Source: CAVWGP01 sp963754645
GTDB lineage: Bacteria > Pseudomonadota > Alphaproteobacteria > Bin65
DNA: 64,000 nt
Assembly: GCA_963754645.1 (NCBI GenBank)
Contig: CAVWGP010000004.1
Coordinates: forward strand, 1,494,467 to 1,558,466
Direction: 5' to 3'
In this document: positions 61,101 to 64,000 of the stretch, in pieces
Layout: every line of letters begins with the position of its first letter
Position numbering within the stretch: position 1 is the stretch's first letter
Notes under the pieces: model-generated
What the model saw: only the letters and a program-made list of their open reading frames with translations
Told to the model about the DNA's origin: nothing
Database searches by the model: none
Program-made: the position numbers and the translations under genes

Positions 61101-64000
61101 CTGAGGCCCACCGGCAGACCCGACGCGGTGTAAGTCAGCGCGTCATCGTCGGCGAAGTTCGGCGCCACGTCGAGATTGACCGCGGCGCCGTCGACGCTCT
61201 CTGGTCGGCGACCGGCGACACGGTCGGCGCCGGATTCGTGACCGGTCCAGGTGAAGGTATCGGTCGTCGTCGCCCCCTGGGCGTCGGTCGCGGTGACCGT
61301 GACCGTATAGGGGCTGGTCGCCGAGGCGTTCGCCGGCAAGGTGCCGGTGATCGTGCCGGCGGCGCTGATGCTCAAGCCCGCTCGGGAGACCCGAGGCCGT
61401 GTAGCCGATGGTCATCGTCGGCGAAGCTCGGCGCCACGTCGAGACTGACCGCGGCGCCGTCGCTGCTGGTCTGGTCGGCGACCGGCGACACGGTCGGCGC
61501 CGGATTCGTGACCGTCCAGGTGAAGGTATCCGTCGTCGTCGCGCCCTGCGCGTCGGTCGCGGTGACCGTGACCGTATAGGGACCGTCGCCGAGGCGTTGG
61601 CCGGCAGGGTGCCGCGTGATCGTGCCGGCGGCGCTGATGCTCAGGCCGCTCGGCAGACCTGAGGCCGTGTAGCCGATGCTGTCGTCGTCGCTGAAGCTCG
61701 GCGCCACGTCGAGGCTGACTCGCGCCGTCGCTGCTCGTCTGATCGGCGACCGGCGACACGGTCGGCGCCGGATTGCTACACCGTCCAGGTGAAAGTATCC
61801 GTCGTCGTCGCGCCCTGCGCGTCGGTCGCCGTGACCGTCACCGTATAGGGACTCGTCGCCGAGGCGTTCGCCGGCAAGGTGCCGCGTGATCGTGCCGGCG
61901 GCGCTGATGCTCAAACCCGCCGGGAGACCCGACGCCGTGTAGCCGATGCTGTCGTCGTCGCTGAAGCTCGGCGCCACGTCGAGGCTGACAGTCGCGCCGT
62001 CGGCGCTCGACTGATCCGCGACCGGCGACACGGTCGGCGCCGGATTGTCACCGTCCAGGTGAAGGTATCCGTCGTCGTCGCACCCTGGGCATCCGTCGCG
62101 GTCACCGTCACCGTGTAGGGGCTCGTCGCCGAGGCGTTAGCCGGCAGGGTGCCGGTGATCGTGCCGGCGGCGCTGATGCTCAAGCCCGCCGGGCAAACCC
62201 GACGCCGTGTAGCCGATGCTGTCGTCGTCGCTGAAGCTCGGCGCCACGTCGAGGCTGATGGCCGCGCCGTCGCTGCTCGATCTGATCGGCGACCGGCGAC
62301 ACGGCTCGGCGCCGGATTGCTGACGGTCCAGGTGAAGGTATCCGTCGTCGTCGCACCCTGGGCATCGGTCGCGTAACCGTCACCGTATAGGGACTCGTCG
62401 CCGAGGCGTTCGCCGGCAAGGTGCCGCTGATCGTGCCGGCGGCGCTGATGCTGAGACCCGCAGGGCAGACCTGAGGCCGTGTAGCCGATCTGTCGTCGTC
62501 GCTGAAGCTCGGCGCCACGTCGAGGCTGATCGATCGCGCCGTCGGCGCTCGATTGATCCGCGACCGGCGACACGCTCGGCGCCGGATTCGTGACCGTCCA
62601 GGTGAAGGTATCCGTCGTCGTCGCGCCCTGGGCGTCGGTCGCGGTGACCGTCACCGTATAGGGACTCGTCGCCGACGCGTTGGCCGGCAAGGTGCCGCTG
62701 ATCGTGCCGGCGGCGCTGATGCTCAAACCGCTCGGCAGACCTGACGCCGTGTAGCCGATGCTGTCGTCGTCGCTGAAACTCGTCGCCACGTCGAGGCTGA
62801 CGCGCGCCGTCGCTGCTCGTCTGGTCGGCGACCGGCGACACGCTCGGCGCCGGATTCCAGACCGTCCAGGTGAAGGTATCCGTCGTCGTCGCACCCTGGG
62901 CATCCGTGGCCGTCACCGTCACCGTGTAGGGGCTGGTCGCCGAGGCGTTCGCCGGCAAGGTGCCGCTGATCGTGCCGGCGGCGCTGATGCTCAAACCGCT
63001 CGGGCAGACCTGACGCCGTGTAGCCGATGCTGTCGTCGTCGCTGAAGCTCGCCGCCACGTCGAGGCTGATCGCGGCGCCGTCGCTGCTCGTCTGGTCGGC
63101 GACCGGCGACACGCTCGGCGCCGGATTGCTCACGGTCCAGGTGAAAGTATCCGTCGTCGTCGCGCCCTGCGCGTCGGTCGCGGTGACCGTCACCGTATAG
63201 GGGACTCGTCGCCGACGCGTTCGCCGGCAAGGTGCCGCGTGATCGTGCCGGCGGCGCTGATGCTCAAACCGCCGGGAGACCTGAGGCCGTGTAGCCGATG
63301 CTGTCGTCGTCGCTGAAGCTCGGCGCCACGTCGAGGCTGACAATCGCGCCGTCGCTGCTCGATTGATCCGCGACCGGCGACACGGTGGGCGCCGGATTCT
63401 AACCGTCCAGGTGAAGGTATCCGTCGTCGTCGCACCCTGGGCATCCGTGGCCGTCACCGTCACCGTGTAGGGGCTGGTCGCCGAGGCGTTCGCCGGCAAG
63501 GTGCCGGTGATCGTGCCGGCGGCGCTGATGCTAAGGCCGCTGGGCAGACCTGACGCCGTGTAGCCGATGCAGTCGTCGTCGCTGAAGCTCGGCGCCACGT
63601 CGAGGCTGATCGCGGCGCCGTCGCTGCTCGTTGATCCGCGACCGGCGACACGGTCGGCGCCGGATTGCTCACCGTCCAGGTGAAAGTGTCCGTCGTCGTC
63701 GCGCCCTGGGCGTCGGTCGCGGTGACCGTCACCGTATAGGGACTCGTCGCCGAGGCGTTGGCCGGCAAGGTGCCGCTGATCGTGCCGGCGGCGCTGATGC
63801 TCAAACCCGCCGGGAGACCCGACGCCGTGTAGCCGATGCTGTCGTCGTCGCTGAAGCTCGGCGCCACGTCGAGGCTGATGGCCGCGCCGTCGCTGCTCGA
63901 TTTGATCCGCGACCGGCGACACGGCGGGCGCCGGATTGCTGACCGTCCACGTGAAAGTATCCGTCGTCGTCGCGCCCTGGGCGTCGGTCGCCGTCACCGT
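58191..64000 (-). CDS. giant surface/secreted protein of tandem Ig-like (He_PIG) repeats; N-terminal part outside window, many frameshifts
   Basis: At least 1930 codons are visible. Nearly all of it is a tandem array of 90-residue repeats of the putative-Ig (He_PIG) type, with the core YTASGLPVGLSISAAGTITG and YTITVTATDAQGATVTDTF. The C-terminal ~195 residues (58,191-58,790) are unique: they include NVIKQFLGTTGGG, IVDVFKEGSRTQSTLPLNMSIF and DRSQIFNDVVTLIQSVADGF, and end KAARVSKLVP. No RTX nonapeptides, LPXTG or autotransporter barrel was seen. Indels of 1-2 bp break the frame in most repeats beyond 59,300; the amino-acid repeats stay recognisable in alternating frames, so a continuous gene is likely. 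The neighbouring exporter-like genes suggest secretion to the cell surface. Confidence 0.75.
58806..64000 (-). repeat. tandem array of 270-bp units (about 19 visible)
   Basis: A landmark shared by all units (ATCGGCGACACGGT or its variant) occurs at 59046, 59317, 59588, 59858, 60128, 60399, 60668, 60940, 61210, 61480, 61748, 62020, 62291, 62562, 62830, 63101, 63372, 63640 and 63911. The mean spacing is 270.3 bp, i.e. 90 codons. Two sequence types exist: one to about 61.2 kb (NFADDDA, ASVAGPYTITV, WTGTNP) and one beyond it (SFSDDDS, ASATSPYTVTV, WTVTNP). The array continues past the window end. Confidence 0.95.

Noticed and set aside
58806..64000. Regular repeats considered as a CRISPR array
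   Set aside because: The unit is 270 bp, multiple of three, and encodes Ig-like protein repeats; there are no short repeats with unique spacers and no cas genes.
58191..64000. RTX-type adhesin with standard type I secretion
   Set aside because: No GGxGxDxx nonapeptides and no ABC exporter are visible; repeats are He_PIG-like.

Overview
The window is about 64 kb of GC-rich (roughly 65% by eye) bacterial chromosome, densely coded on both strands. It reads as an alphaproteobacterium, probably Rhodospirillales-like. Pointers are a MipZ-type division ATPase, a DUF1489 protein, a LiuR-type MerR regulator inside a leucine/isovalerate operon, frequent GTG/TTG starts, and the absence of phage or transposase genes. 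The taxonomic call is inference from gene content only.

Layout. 1-3.8 kb (minus): end of a UDP-glucose dehydrogenase, galU, a J-domain membrane protein, a VWA protein and MipZ. 3.85-12.5 kb: a molybdopterin oxidoreductase divergent from a 2Fe-2S/FAD reductase, a ketopantoate-reductase-like gene, a DUF3179 protein, an acyl-CoA synthetase, a Rieske oxygenase and a GlsB-type membrane protein. 12.6-18.6 kb: an iron-binding periplasmic protein behind two Fur-like palindromes, a frameshifted SEL1-repeat gene, putA (two compensating frameshifts) and DUF1489. 18.6-26.3 kb (minus): a leucine-catabolism operon (mccB, methylglutaconyl-CoA hydratase, a K+ channel, mccA, HMG-CoA lyase, DASS permease). 26.4-35 kb: a ring-cleavage-like catabolic cluster. 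Its monooxygenase gene exists once as a truncated copy and once complete, separated by an AT-rich island. 35-46.3 kb: an EEP nuclease, a phosphoesterase, an MFS transporter, an acyl-CoA dehydrogenase, an SDR, an alpha/beta hydrolase, then a second leucine operon (thioesterase, LiuR, thioesterase, isovaleryl-CoA dehydrogenase, secreted protein, thiolase) under a perfect 20-bp palindrome. 46.4-52.1 kb: a small secreted protein, mgtE, tRNA-Leu(GAG), lipB, an MscS channel (one frameshift), MaoC and acylphosphatase.

52.2-64 kb is the most unusual part. It is a minus-strand, tightly packed set read as: giant Ig-repeat surface protein (truncated by the window edge), TolC-like outer-membrane lipoprotein, small HlyD adaptor, GAF-HlyD adaptor, and a membrane zinc protease (M50) fused to a HlyD adaptor. 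No ABC or RND energiser is present in the window. The arrangement suggests a dedicated export or surface-display route for the giant protein with an M50-HlyD component where an ABC exporter would normally be. This is the best candidate for an under-described system here.

Sequence quality matters. Several otherwise intact genes carry single-base frameshifts, and the 270-bp repeat array wobbles by 1-2 bp in most units. I read most of these as probable sequencing or assembly indels rather than true pseudogenes, but the sequence alone cannot prove it.
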